A stretch of 64,000 nucleotides of DNA from Ryuthela nishihirai (Eukaryota; Arthropoda; Arachnida; Araneae; Heptathelidae). The position numbers and the translations under genes are program-made. Positions 55,032 to 64,000 of the stretch are shown piece by piece (positions within the stretch are counted from its first letter, which is position 1; each line of letters opens with the position of its first letter). The stretch lies in the NCBI GenBank assembly GCA_038380435.1, contig JAWZYU010000005.1, positions 37,656,001 to 37,720,000 of the forward strand, given 5' to 3'. The notes below the pieces were generated by a model. The model made no database searches and had not been told where the DNA came from. It saw only the letters and a program-made list of their open reading frames with translations.

Positions 55032-55420
55032 GGGGCGGGGGTGGCTCAGTCGGTAGCGCGCCAGGCTCGTAATCTGTAGTTCCCAGGTTCGAGTTCCAAC
55101 TGGGTCAGCGTTGAGATTTATCTCCGCAAAATTTCCCCGCCCTGCCCACGGTCAGTAGGGGACACCGATGGGCTTGGAAAGGCCGCCGTCCGTCCGTCGG
55201 ATGGGACGTCAAGCCGATGCCCCGTGTGCGGGAGAGCCATACCCTGTGCACGTTAAAGAACACGCTGGATGGCCTTGACGGGAGTCTACCATCTGTCTCC
55301 CAACAGTTGTTCCAGTGGGTCCCCTCCCCCAACCTTCTCTGAGCCTTCGGGGTCCATGTGACTTGGCCATTTAGCCCATGGTGTGCAAAAAAGTGCCGCT
55401 CAGAGGTAAAACAACCCAAC
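55032..55420 (+). mobile_element. SINE-A copy, full length with target duplication
   Basis: Flanked by exact CCACATTCTATT (55020-55031 and 55421-55432). Consensus head GGGGCGGGGGTGGCTCAGTC; near-consensus body with GTCCGTCC doubled at 55191-55198. Confidence 0.98.
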
Positions 55421-55701
55421 CCACATTCTATTAGAAGGTTTCACTTTTCAGGTGTAACCCTTTCACTGGAATGTGATGTTACTTTCCCCATTTCTGGTGT
55501 TACAATTCACTTCGCATGTGCATCCCAAATGCAGGAACCGGTCTAAAGCAGATCCATATTTCGATTAAAGATGTCGCATAAATGTATACACTCTTACCAC
55601 ACAAATTTGTTCACATTTCCACTTCCAACATGTGTGTCGATGTATTGTGAATCATTGTCGACGATGCACTGTTGCTGATGGAATGAATTTTGAATTTCTG
55701 A

Positions 55702-55875
55702 CTGTCTACGGGACCTGGGTTCGAGTCTCGGGTTAAGGCATGGATGTATGTGTCGTTTTTCTGACGAGGTCCTGCCATCCTCACAGACCTTCTACTATGG
55801 CATATAAACTGACAGGCTCCTATCAGACCTCTGTGGCAAGCAGCTGCTTGAGGGGTATTTATTTTATTTTTTAAG
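55702..55875 (+). mobile_element. SINE-B copy, 5' truncated
   Basis: GGGACCTGGGTTCGAGTCTC, GGCATGGATGTATGTGTCGT, TAAACTGACAGGCTCCTATC and GCAAGCAGCTGCTTGAGGGG, with a T-rich tail. The A-box half is missing. Confidence 0.92.
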
Positions 55876-56389
55876 ATAAATGCTGCAATGAATGATTTGC
55901 ATCTGTATTTTTTAACCCTTTTAGTTCATAATTAAATTAATCTACAATTTAATCTAATAACTTCTGAAGTAGTACATTGTTATTTGGAACCACTACCTTA
56001 AATTATATTCTTTAATTGTAGCTAATTTAAGATTTAATACAGGTCTAATACAGGAAATAATTTTTAAAAGGTTTATGAATCATTTTATATTAATCAAAAA
56101 TATTGTTATAGTAGCGTTTCCATATAGTTCATGGAGCTGAGAGAGCCATGCTGTCATATAGAAACACTCTTTGCAATTATTATAACTCTCAGCAATGGGT
56201 AAATAAAACATTCTTGGAGGAAACATCTGCATAATAATGTTCAAGAAATTCGCATATTTTTATACAAATTAGTAAAATGAGGAGCAACCGGATCCATGCA
56301 TTTCTTTTAATGTTAATAATACATTTTCACGCATTTCCTTAATTGTTAATTCCATTGTTAATAATTGATGTTTAAATTATTTAAATTCT
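55876..56389. other. unassigned AT-rich stretch
   Basis: Nothing recognised. Confidence 0.5.
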
Positions 56390-56770
56390 ATGCTCGTTTT
56401 CAGTTTGTTGCCTGTCTATAGACATTCATTTTTTTTCTTCTCAGAGAAAAATGAAAACATATTTTTGCATGAATACTGAAATACTAATTTTCGTACTTTT
56501 GAATCTTCCAATAGTTTTAAAGCACCCTCTAACGGTGGAAAAGTAATAAAACTTTAAATTATTATAACGATCAATTCATATTAGAAATTTGGGGTTATAG
56601 TTCTATAGGAGTTTTCATCGACAGTAGCGATTTGAATCCTTACCCCTGAGGTGAGCAAAATACATTTTAAGCTTTAATATATAATGAAACATTCCTTTTG
56701 AGTTGGTTAGGTCCTAATGAAATATTATTAATTGCATTTTCTGAATTATTTATCAACCAAATGATTTATA
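56390..56770 (+). repeat. dispersed repeat R3, copy 2
   Basis: Shares GCACCCTCTAACGGTGGAAA (56522), then TTAGAAATTTGGGGTT, AATGAAACATTCCTTTTGAG and the GGTTAGGTCCTAATGAAATA / ATTTTCTGAATTAT order with 38840-39250. Class unknown. Confidence 0.6.
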
Positions 56771-57416
56771 TATATATTTACTAGCAGAAATATTTGCCAT
56801 TGCTGTGTTAAACTAATTTCTTAAAATGTTTTTTCGCGGTTCATATTTAAAGTATGAGCTTATTTAGCAGAAGACTGCACTATATTCCTGAAGTTGTAGT
56901 AGAAACCGTGAGAGAGCCACATACGATTTTTATTCACCAAGAGACAGCTCATTTCGAAACTAAAACTTCTAAACCCTGCATTTGAGTTGAAGCATCGCTT
57001 ACTTCAGAATTGCAAAGGGGGCAATGTTTTGGAAAGGGAACAATCATCCAATTCGAGCCTTTGTGTCCCTTCTAAAGACTCGGAAGCAAAATTTTTATCA
57101 AAAAAATTTGCCAAATTCTAGAAAATAATTTCCTTTAATGTTGTTATAGTGAACAATAAATAATAAATTCTAATACATTGGATAACAAAGTATTCTAATC
57201 ATTTGTATGATGTTTAGTTGAAACCGCTATACATTGTTTACAACAGTTACACATTGTTTCAATGGTTTTCAACTTATCAAACTCAGCTCACATTTGATTA
57301 ATTTTAATTACTCTCAGAACTCGGGTTTCATCAATAAAATATGGTGAAAAATTTCATCTCACCTTACTGTTTGGGTGTATATTCTGACAGGTAAGAATGA
57401 CAAGCTTTAAGAAATA
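56771..57416. other. unassigned AT-rich stretch
   Basis: Nothing recognised. Confidence 0.5.
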
Positions 57417-57430
57417 TTAAAGACACCATT

Positions 57431-57630
57431 AGCCGTTCCGTGGCCGAATGGTTAGCGCACTTGGCTGCTGATCTTAGACCTAGGTTCAAGCCCCGGGTAA
57501 GGCATGGATGTATGTGTCGTTTTTCTGCTGAGGACTTGCCATCCTCTCAGACCTTCTACTATGGCACATAAACTGACAGGTTCCAGTCAGACCTCTGTGG
57601 CAAGCAGCTGCTTGAGGGGGTATTTTATTT
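57431..57630 (+). mobile_element. SINE-B copy, full length with target duplication
   Basis: Flanks TTAAAGACACCATT (57417-57430) and TTAAAGACAACATT (57631-57644), 13 of 14. Complete head CCGTGGCCGAATGGTTAGCG and B box GGTTCAAGCCCCGGG. Best SINE-B reference copy in the window. Confidence 0.96.
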
Positions 57631-57895
57631 TTAAAGACAACATTGACATATTATTTACATTTCTCAAAAAATATATTTTCAATCTGATTGGATGATATTA
57701 CTGCCTAATTTCAGTACTAAATCTTGGAATGTTTAGAGCAATTTTAGAGCGTATTAGAACTTCATTCTTACTATGGCTGGTATGTAAACATGGCTAACGT
57801 AAAAATAACTTAAAACATAGGCTACAGATTACGTCCTCATGATGTAAAGAGCTGAAAAATTGCATTCCATGTTTTATTGTATAGCAGGTTGGATT

Positions 57896-58287
57896 GTCTT
57901 ACCTATGAGCGACACTTTTTTACACACAATGCCTATTTGGCCAGGTCGCAAGGACCCCGAGGGTTCCGAGAATGCTGGGATAAGGGGGCCCACTGGCAGC
58001 TGTTAGGAGACAGATGGTAACCTGCCTCCTTACAGTTCCCTGTTATTCATTGTCAAGGCCACCCAGCGAGTTCTTTAACGTGCACAAGAGTTCTTCCGCA
58101 CAAAGAGCAAGGCTTTACGTCCCATCCGACGAACGGCTTCCTTTTTAAGCCCAATAGTATCCCCTATTAATCGAGAGGGAGGACAGCATTTTTGCGTAAA
58201 TAAATCTTAAAACTGGTCCAGGTAGGACAGAAACCTGGGAACTAGATTACGAATCTGGCTCGCTGCTGAATGAGCCATCCCCGCCCC
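57896..58287 (-). mobile_element. SINE-A copy, full length, diverged
   Basis: 3' end GGTTGGATTGTCTTACCTAT, an inserted CTCCTTACAGTTCCCTGTTA patch near 58030, and head complement GAATGAGCCATCCCCGCCCC. TATAG on both sides may be a remnant duplication. Confidence 0.92.
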
Positions 58288-59328
58288 TATAGTGTACCAG
58301 TTGCGAATTTGTATCGATAATTATAAATGACTTTTAGGGAATTTTTTAGTGTTCCTTTCGGCAATAGCATATATTTCAACTTTGAAATTTTTGGAATCTT
58401 AAATTTTGTGTGCAATCTGCCGAGGTCCAAAGCTACATAAAGTTTAACTCTGTGGTCCCTTACATTCCCATAGTTAAGGCCCTTCTATAGTGTTTTCAAA
58501 GCACATTATCGATAGTTCACATTAGCAAGAGACAAAAATTAAAGTCAACATTGAAAAATACAAACATGTAACATATAACCAGCGCATCATGTGAAAACTG
58601 CAACTTGACGTATCAATAAAAAATATTCATGTTAACCTATTGATTCTTACTGATACCATGTCACTTAAAAAATATATATTTTGATGAGTGTAATCCTAAT
58701 CCAGTGAATTCATTCCCTGCCTACAGAAACAAATTTTCACGGAACGAATCTAGGGGAGTTTGGAATCTAGTGAATGAAACAAAACATCTAACAGGAGTTT
58801 GTAGATAACATCGTGTGTATTGTGCTTTTATCATTTAGATTAAATAGCTTATTCAGATGTTACTATAAACAACAAAGCTTAAACATTAAAAATGCTTTAT
58901 TTTAAATTTAAATAGTACATTCCTACATTATTTTGAACAACAGGGTTAAGTTATTAAATCATTAAAGCCACCTTTATGTTAAAATCGTTTTATAATTATA
59001 TGGCAATAAGTACATTGTACAGTTTATCACAATGCAATCTATACAAGAACTTTATGGTTCGTCCATTAACGATTTTGATGCCTGTAACACAAGGGTAGAA
59101 GATAACTTAAAATTTAAAAATTACACTTATCGAAAAAACAACTTTGAGGCAAAGATGACACAATAATGGATTTAAATCTGCCAACACAATATATCACTAC
59201 AGCAAATGCTCACTAACAGCAAAATATATCAAAATATAAATACTACAATCATTCAAAGAATAAACCAGAAAAATACGTTTGATAAGTAATTAAATTCTTT
59301 ATTAATCAGTTTTAAGAGTGGGAAAAAA
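58288..59328. other. unassigned AT-rich stretch
   Basis: Nothing recognised. Confidence 0.5.
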
Positions 59329-59620
59329 TTTTCAGCCCAAGAAAAATATTTTTTTGCAATATATTCAATTATAAAAAACGTATTAAGACATATATATTCA
59401 CATAACATAGAATTATCTATTCACTATATATAACTTATATATATATAAAGTACAGGAAATAATATTAATAATGGTTCTATAACACTGGTAACATTTTTGG
59501 CACTCTCTGAAAAAATATTCTGTCGATGCCCATGAAAATACGTGTAATCAAACAAGAATATAAATGTTGTTGAGAGTGATTATAGTATATTGCAAAAAAA
59601 ATATTTTTCTTGGGCTGAAA
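59329..59620. repeat. inverted repeat with about 33-bp arms
   Basis: Left TTTCAGCCCAAGAAAAATAT (then TTTTTTTGCAATATA), right TATATTGCAAAAAAAATATT (then TTTCTTGGGCTGAAA). The spacer of about 220 bp is AT-rich. Possibly a MITE; no flanking duplication seen. Confidence 0.85.
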
Positions 59621-60112
59621 TGTTTTATACGTTTAGCATAAACAATCCAATATATGGTATACCCTACTTTCAAATATATCAAAATAGAATATGAAATTTA
59701 TTAAAATAAGATTTCTTCCTAAAGGTTTTGTTTATATTTTCGCGAAAAAGAAGTTTATAACTAAAATTATAATAAAACTAAAATTATATTTTCATGTTAA
59801 AGTGAAAAATATTATTCCTTTGTAAGGTACTTGGATAGTAAATTGGTGAATGATGACCACGTTTCTCCTGTTTACTTTTAATGTTAATCAGAAGCAAACC
59901 ATACCTTGTCATGACATATCCTAACACTAGAAGTGTTTCACAAAATAGGAAACTACAATTCAAGGGTTTGCAGCAATAACGAGTTAGCTTCACTTTCTGC
60001 CAATATTGAGTAAACAAAAAATTACCATTAAAAAATTAGTTTTTTTCAAACATACTATAAATTGATAGACAACCACTATAGCTTGTAGTAAAAGTTTTGG
60101 CTGAATATTAAA
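59621..60112. other. unassigned AT-rich stretch
   Basis: A 77-codon minus frame (59784-60017) shows no domain. Confidence 0.45.
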
Positions 60113-60120
60113 CCTATACC

Positions 60121-61864
60121 CAGGGGCGTAGTCATGGGCGGGAGGCTCCCCCCAAAGTAACTCGGAGTTGGGAAAATTCGAAGCGACTTCGTAAAATCTA
60201 GGTGAGTTGTGAAAATTTGTAATTTTTTTGGAAAATTAAGTGGAGTTGTCAAAATCGAGGCAACTTGGCAAATCTAGGCCAGTTTGGAAAATGGAGAGAC
60301 GGTAAAATTTAGAGCAGTTGGCAAAATTCGAACCACTTAATAAAATGCAGGTGAGTTGGCAAAATCGGGACAACTTGGCAAATCTTGGAGTTGACAAAAT
60401 TCGGAGTGACTTGGCAAAATCGTGGGGAGTTGACAAAATTCAGGTGAGATGTAAAAATTAGGATTTTGTTCTGTAAAATTATGGCAAGTTGGTAAAATTT
60501 AGGGAGTTGGTAAAATCTAGGGATAGTTGGAAAAATTCGGGTGAGATGTGAAAATCTGTTTTTTTCTTTCTGTAAAATTATGGCGAGTTGGCAAAACTTA
60601 GGAGAGTTGGCAAAACCTGGGGAGTTGACAAAATTTAAGGGCAATTGGCAAAATCGTGGAGAGTTGAGAAAATTCAGGCGAGATGCAAAAATTGCAATAA
60701 TTTTTCTGTAAAATTATAGCGTGTTGGAAAAATCGAGGCCACTTCGCAATATCTAGGAGAGTTGGCAAATCTTGGGAGTTGACAAAATTCAGAGTGGCTT
60801 CGCAAAAATCAGGTGTGATGCAAAATTGGGATTTTTTTTTCTGTAAAATTGTGGCGAGATGGCAAAATCTAGGGCAGTTGGCAAAATTTGAATCCACTTG
60901 GTAAAATACGGGCGATTTGTGAAAATTGGGATTGTTTTTGTAAAATTAAGGAGAGTTGACAAAATCGAGAAAACTGGGCAAAATCTTGGGAAGTTGGCAA
61001 AACTGGAAACCACTTGATAAAGCACAGGTGAGTTGTAAAATTTGGGATTGGTTTTGTGAAATTAAGGAGAGTTGGAAAAACCAAGAACTCTTGGCAAAAT
61101 CTAGAGGAGTTAGCAAAATTCGAAGCCACTTGGTAAAATACAGGGGAGTTGTGAAAATTGTGCCTTTCTTGTGCAATTAAGGAGAGTTGATAAAATTCGA
61201 AGTAACTTGGCAAATTCAGGGAAGATGTAAAAATTGCGTTTTTTTTTGTAAAATTTGGGCGAGCTGACAAAATCTAGAGTAGTTGGCAAAATTCGAATCC
61301 ACTTGGTAAAATATAGGCGAGTTGTGAAAATTGAGATTTGGTTTGTGAAATGAAGGAGTGTTGGACAAATTGAAACTTAAAAAAATGAAGGGCAGTTGGC
61401 AAAATTCTAATCCACTTGGAAAAAATACGAGCGAGTTGTGATAATTGGGATTGGATTTGTGAAATTAAGTCGAGTTGACAAAATCGAGAAAACTTGGCAA
61501 AAACTTAGAGTTTGAAGTGATTTGGCAAATTTAGGAGAGATGTTAAGGATTGGGATTAGTTTTGTGTAATTAAGGAGAGTTGGCCAAATCAAGGGAAAAT
61601 TTACTCTTGACTTGCTACAATTCAGACGAGATGTAAATATTGGAATTACTTCAGTGAAATCATGGCTAGCTGGCAAAATTGGAAATCAAATGGCAAAAAA
61701 TGCTGGAGAGCTGTGAAAATTGCTTCAACCCCAGCCCCCCCCCCCCACCCCCACACAGAGCGAAAATCTAAGTAAGTTTGCTCAGTTGGCAAAATTTGAA
61801 TTTCGAGTCGGAAAATTTTTGATATCTCCCCAACCCCCAACCATAGTCCTTCGCTACGCCCCTG
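60121..61864 (+). mobile_element. hAT-like element filled with a minisatellite, copy 2
   Basis: Ends CAGGGGCGTAGTCATGGG and CCTTCGCTACGCCCCTG (inverted), flanked by an exact 8-bp duplication CCTATACC (60113-60120 and 61865-61872). About 1.5 kb inside is a loose array with blocks GGAGAGTTGACAAAATCGAG, ACTTGGCAAAATCTAGGGGA, GTTGGCAAAATTCGAANCCA, CTTGGTAAAATACAGGCGAG and TTGTGAAAATTGGGATTNGT, full period about 120-130 bp. Non-coding; the 70-130 codon minus frames are array translation. Confidence 0.93.
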
Positions 61865-62049
61865 CCTATACCTCTTTTTGACTTCCAGTAAATGAAATTT
61901 GAATGTTGGAACTGCCTCATTTTTGAGCCAAAGATGGAAAAAAATGCTAGAAAGGAAAAATAATATTAAATAAAGTGTAAATAAATTTATTTGCATGATT
62001 AATGTGACTGTTATAATGTTTTTAGAAATAATAACAATGATATAAAAGT

Positions 62050-63480
62050 TTACAGGGTGAAATCAGTCTTCAAAATCGCCTTCTGTTTCATCTGGGTCAT
62101 CTGCTAACAAGTTGTCTTGTTTCAGTTCATTATAAAACCACATCACATTTTCTCCTACATACTTTTTTGCAAGAAACACATTTTTTAATTTTGCATCTTT
62201 TAGTGGTAATGAACTCTCATAAGCTGGCTGAAGATTGATTGTAAAGGATGTCTCATTCGGGGTGTTTAATATTTTCACTTCTACTGGAACTTGAAAACGT
62301 ACACTCTCACTGCACTGAATAGTGCCTTTATGAACTAGCTTGTTATCATAACAAAACAGTTTGTACTTAGTAATAAGGTATTTTCCATTTTTTTTTATTT
62401 GCGACATATAGGACAGAAGAATCCCAGAAGCTACTCCTAGCTTAATACAGGCCTTCTCATACAAGGACATGCCCTACTAAGACCGAAGTCACTGCTGACC
62501 ACTGCCTTAGTTAGAGCTAACACAACACACAAAGTTTGCCTTGCTGGAACAGTCGCTAGCTGCCTAACCACTATGCCAGTTAAGGCTTAAGTTCTTATTG
62601 GACTTGCCAGTTAAGGCTTTTGTTTCTTATTGGGTGTTAATAAGTAAGGATTTTTTAAAAACTGAGGTTTCAAGCTTTCTACGAAGTTAAAAATCATCAG
62701 TCTGTTCACTTCAACAACAGAAAACTTTTTACTGGTTCTTTTGATGATAGATATTTATGTATTCTTTTGGAAGAATCTGTTTTTCTAAGATTTTTTTCGA
62801 TAAAGCCAAATGCCCGATCACATGACCTAAAACTGTTTCCAGGTTCAGGGAATCGATGAGTGATTTTATTGAGTCGCCCACCATGTATCAGGATAAAAAA
62901 AGTACCTTGTTAAAGCATGAGTTATGTTTTGTGATACGCAGTTATCAGAAAATAAAAAAAAACACTTTTGTGTTTGGGCTTAAAACATTGTTAATGTAAT
63001 GACGTAAATTTTTTCATTTGGTGATTTATTTTTTCCTGTAGTCTCATCACAGACATAAAAATAATGTTTGCCATCACAGCTGGTAAGTTAGGAAAAGTCG
63101 GACACAGCACTATCTTTTGTAAAATGCATCGCCAGAAGGCACTTTTGACAATGGCATATTTTGCTGGTAATCAAAACATGACACTTCAGTTCCCTGATTT
63201 TCCTTGGCCAGTGCTGTTCGGTTTCTGACGTTTTCATAGAAGATATCCGCTTTTGTCTGAAGTTTTTTCTTGGTTTTCAGGGCCTGTCCTCTCTCGTCAG
63301 AAATGTTTCGGAAGTTCAGCTCTTTTGCGATGTTGTCACATGTTTGACAAGTGTCCGGAATCGTGTGAATAAGTCTTAGGAAAAGAGCAGACATAGAATG
63401 AGATAAATGGACAATGTCAAACAGAACTTCGTTAGATTTAACCTGCAGTGACCAATTACAATAGCTGTTATTCATATAGA
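62050..63480 (-). pseudogene. DUF7869-like coding remnant (putative transposon-derived)
   Basis: Bases 63475-63110 encode CQTCDNIAKELNF (Cys pair), then VSCFDYQQNMPLSKV and AFYKR, resembling the conserved FDLQxxLPxP...FYKRQL start of the DUF7869 domain found in many arthropod repeat proteins. After frame changes come YFYVCDETTGKNKSPNE, KVFFIFSDNCVSQNIT (like the YSDSCxGQN motif), RFPEPGNSFRSCDRAFGFIEKNLRK (like HSxxxCDRDFG). Then, after a SINE-C, bases 62464-62063 give an open end: INLQPAYESSLPLKDAKLKN, KYVGENVMWFYNELKQ, then an acidic tail. Several frameshifts and stops; not functional. The family's role as a transposase is unproven. Confidence 0.72.
62455..62605 (-). mobile_element. SINE-C copy inside the DUF7869-like remnant
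   Basis: Read leftward: CTTAACTGGCATAGTGGTTA (A-box-like), GCAGCTAGCGACTGTTCCAG, then GTGGTCAGCAGTGACTTCGG and TAGTAGGGCATGTCC. It supplies the apparent Met start of the 135-codon frame ending at 62063, so that start is not native. Confidence 0.65.
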
Positions 63481-63712
63481 CTAGGGGTTCTCAACATGGG
63501 GTACGTGGTAAATTTTTTTGTGGTACGCCGTGAGAGCTCAAAGGTCATTTAGATATGTTATTCTAGTGAATCTAGCATATATATATATAAAATATATGTT
63601 TTATTCCCACTGTTATACCATGACTATAGTTTTTTCTGTCTATACAAGGGGTACGCCAGTTACATACACATTTCCTGAGGGGTACGTGAAGCATAAAAGG
63701 TTGGGAACCGCG
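63481..63712. mobile_element. hAT-end MITE, compact copy
   Basis: Left CTAGGGGTTCTCAACATGGG, right GCATAAAAGGTTGGGAACCG: same ends, in reverse order, as the element at 4475-5884, including GTACGCCAGTTACATACACA and the CCGTGAGAGCTCAAAGGTCA segment. Flanking duplication not recognisable. Confidence 0.85.
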
Positions 63713-64000
63713 ATTTTCGTGTCTTCCTCGACGGTCTGGAGTAAGTGTCACTAATTTTTCATGTGAAAGATGTTTTGTTATCAGTTCAATGAGTTTGCGG
63801 GAAATTCCATGCAATGAAACAAAGGCTTGCTAACACGTACGTAAATTTTCATGACCACTTCGAATTTTATAAGTATTTGAGAAAGCCCTTGGTTTCCCTG
63901 AGCCCAGTTTTACTCTTTCTTTGACCAGTTTTAATGGTAACAAGACTTACTAAATAAATGTATTGTGCTTGCTTACTGGCGAGGTTATTAAAATCACTGA
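63713..64000. other. unassigned right edge
   Basis: Nothing recognised. Confidence 0.5.

Noticed and set aside
55032..55110. SINE heads as functional tRNA genes
   Set aside because: A and B boxes are present, but the sequence runs on into the SINE body, copies are many and have target duplications, and the acceptor stem does not close.
13667..55420. Recurring 60-140 codon frames such as those containing LNVPSDGRRPFQAHRC or GLERPPSVGWDVKPW
   Set aside because: All lie on SINE-A copies, in either strand. They are translations of a non-coding SINE.
60236..61270. Minus-strand frames with repeated NFTKTIPIF- or RFCQLP-like phrases as a repeat protein
   Set aside because: The phrases are translations of a loose DNA minisatellite inside a hAT-like element, appear in several frames and contain stops.
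62063..62470. Intact 135-codon gene starting MSLYEKA
   Set aside because: Its first codons lie at the edge of a SINE-C insertion and the upstream coding is frameshifted. It is the 3' end of a broken DUF7869-like remnant.

Overview
The window looks like non-coding nuclear DNA from an animal. It is AT-rich and contains no run of protein genes. Its content is mostly transposable elements and short tandem repeats, many inserted inside one another. The mariner, Tc1, hAT and DUF7869-like remnants fit an arthropod, and a chelicerate is my low-confidence guess. Nothing here is bacterial: I see no operons, ribosome binding sites, CRISPR or prophage.

The dominant sequence is one tRNA-derived SINE family, here called SINE-A. 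It is about 370-390 bp long, has a tRNA-Met/Thr-like head and ends near AAAACAACCCAACCC. About 35 full or partial copies lie on both strands, and 13 have target-site duplications I could read at both ends. SINE-B (tRNA-Ser/Leu-like head, about 200 bp) has eight full or partial copies, and SINE-C has two. Most open frames of 60-140 codons in the window are translations of SINE-A.

Layout. 0-6 kb: SINE-A copies, one split by a hAT element that is itself split by a mariner element. 7.2-7.4 kb: the only plausible host coding exon, a signal peptide followed by a splice donor. 9-10.4 kb: a GC-rich repeat block, then 18 perfectly phased 36-bp units that look like an amplified piece of SINE-A. 12.4-14.6 kb: a long inverted repeat, then a 52-bp satellite carrying a hAT-like element that carries a SINE-A. 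18.3-19.1 kb: a fresh 305-bp tandem duplication. 21.5-27.9 kb: fragments of two LINEs, cut by a palindromic MITE, SINEs and a solo LTR. 28.1-29.3 kb: Tc1-like element. 30.1-31.5 kb: hAT element with a perfect 8-bp duplication. 35-38 kb: near-perfect foldback MITEs. 41.8-42.9 and 60.1-61.9 kb: two hAT-like elements filled with a minisatellite. 43.1-44.3 and 47.1-48.1 kb: two more decayed Tc1-like elements. 62.0-63.7 kb: a decayed DUF7869-type coding remnant and a hAT-end MITE.

There is no gene network to describe. What the window shows is a history of insertions that can be ordered by nesting, and at least one case where a SINE fragment appears to have become a satellite.
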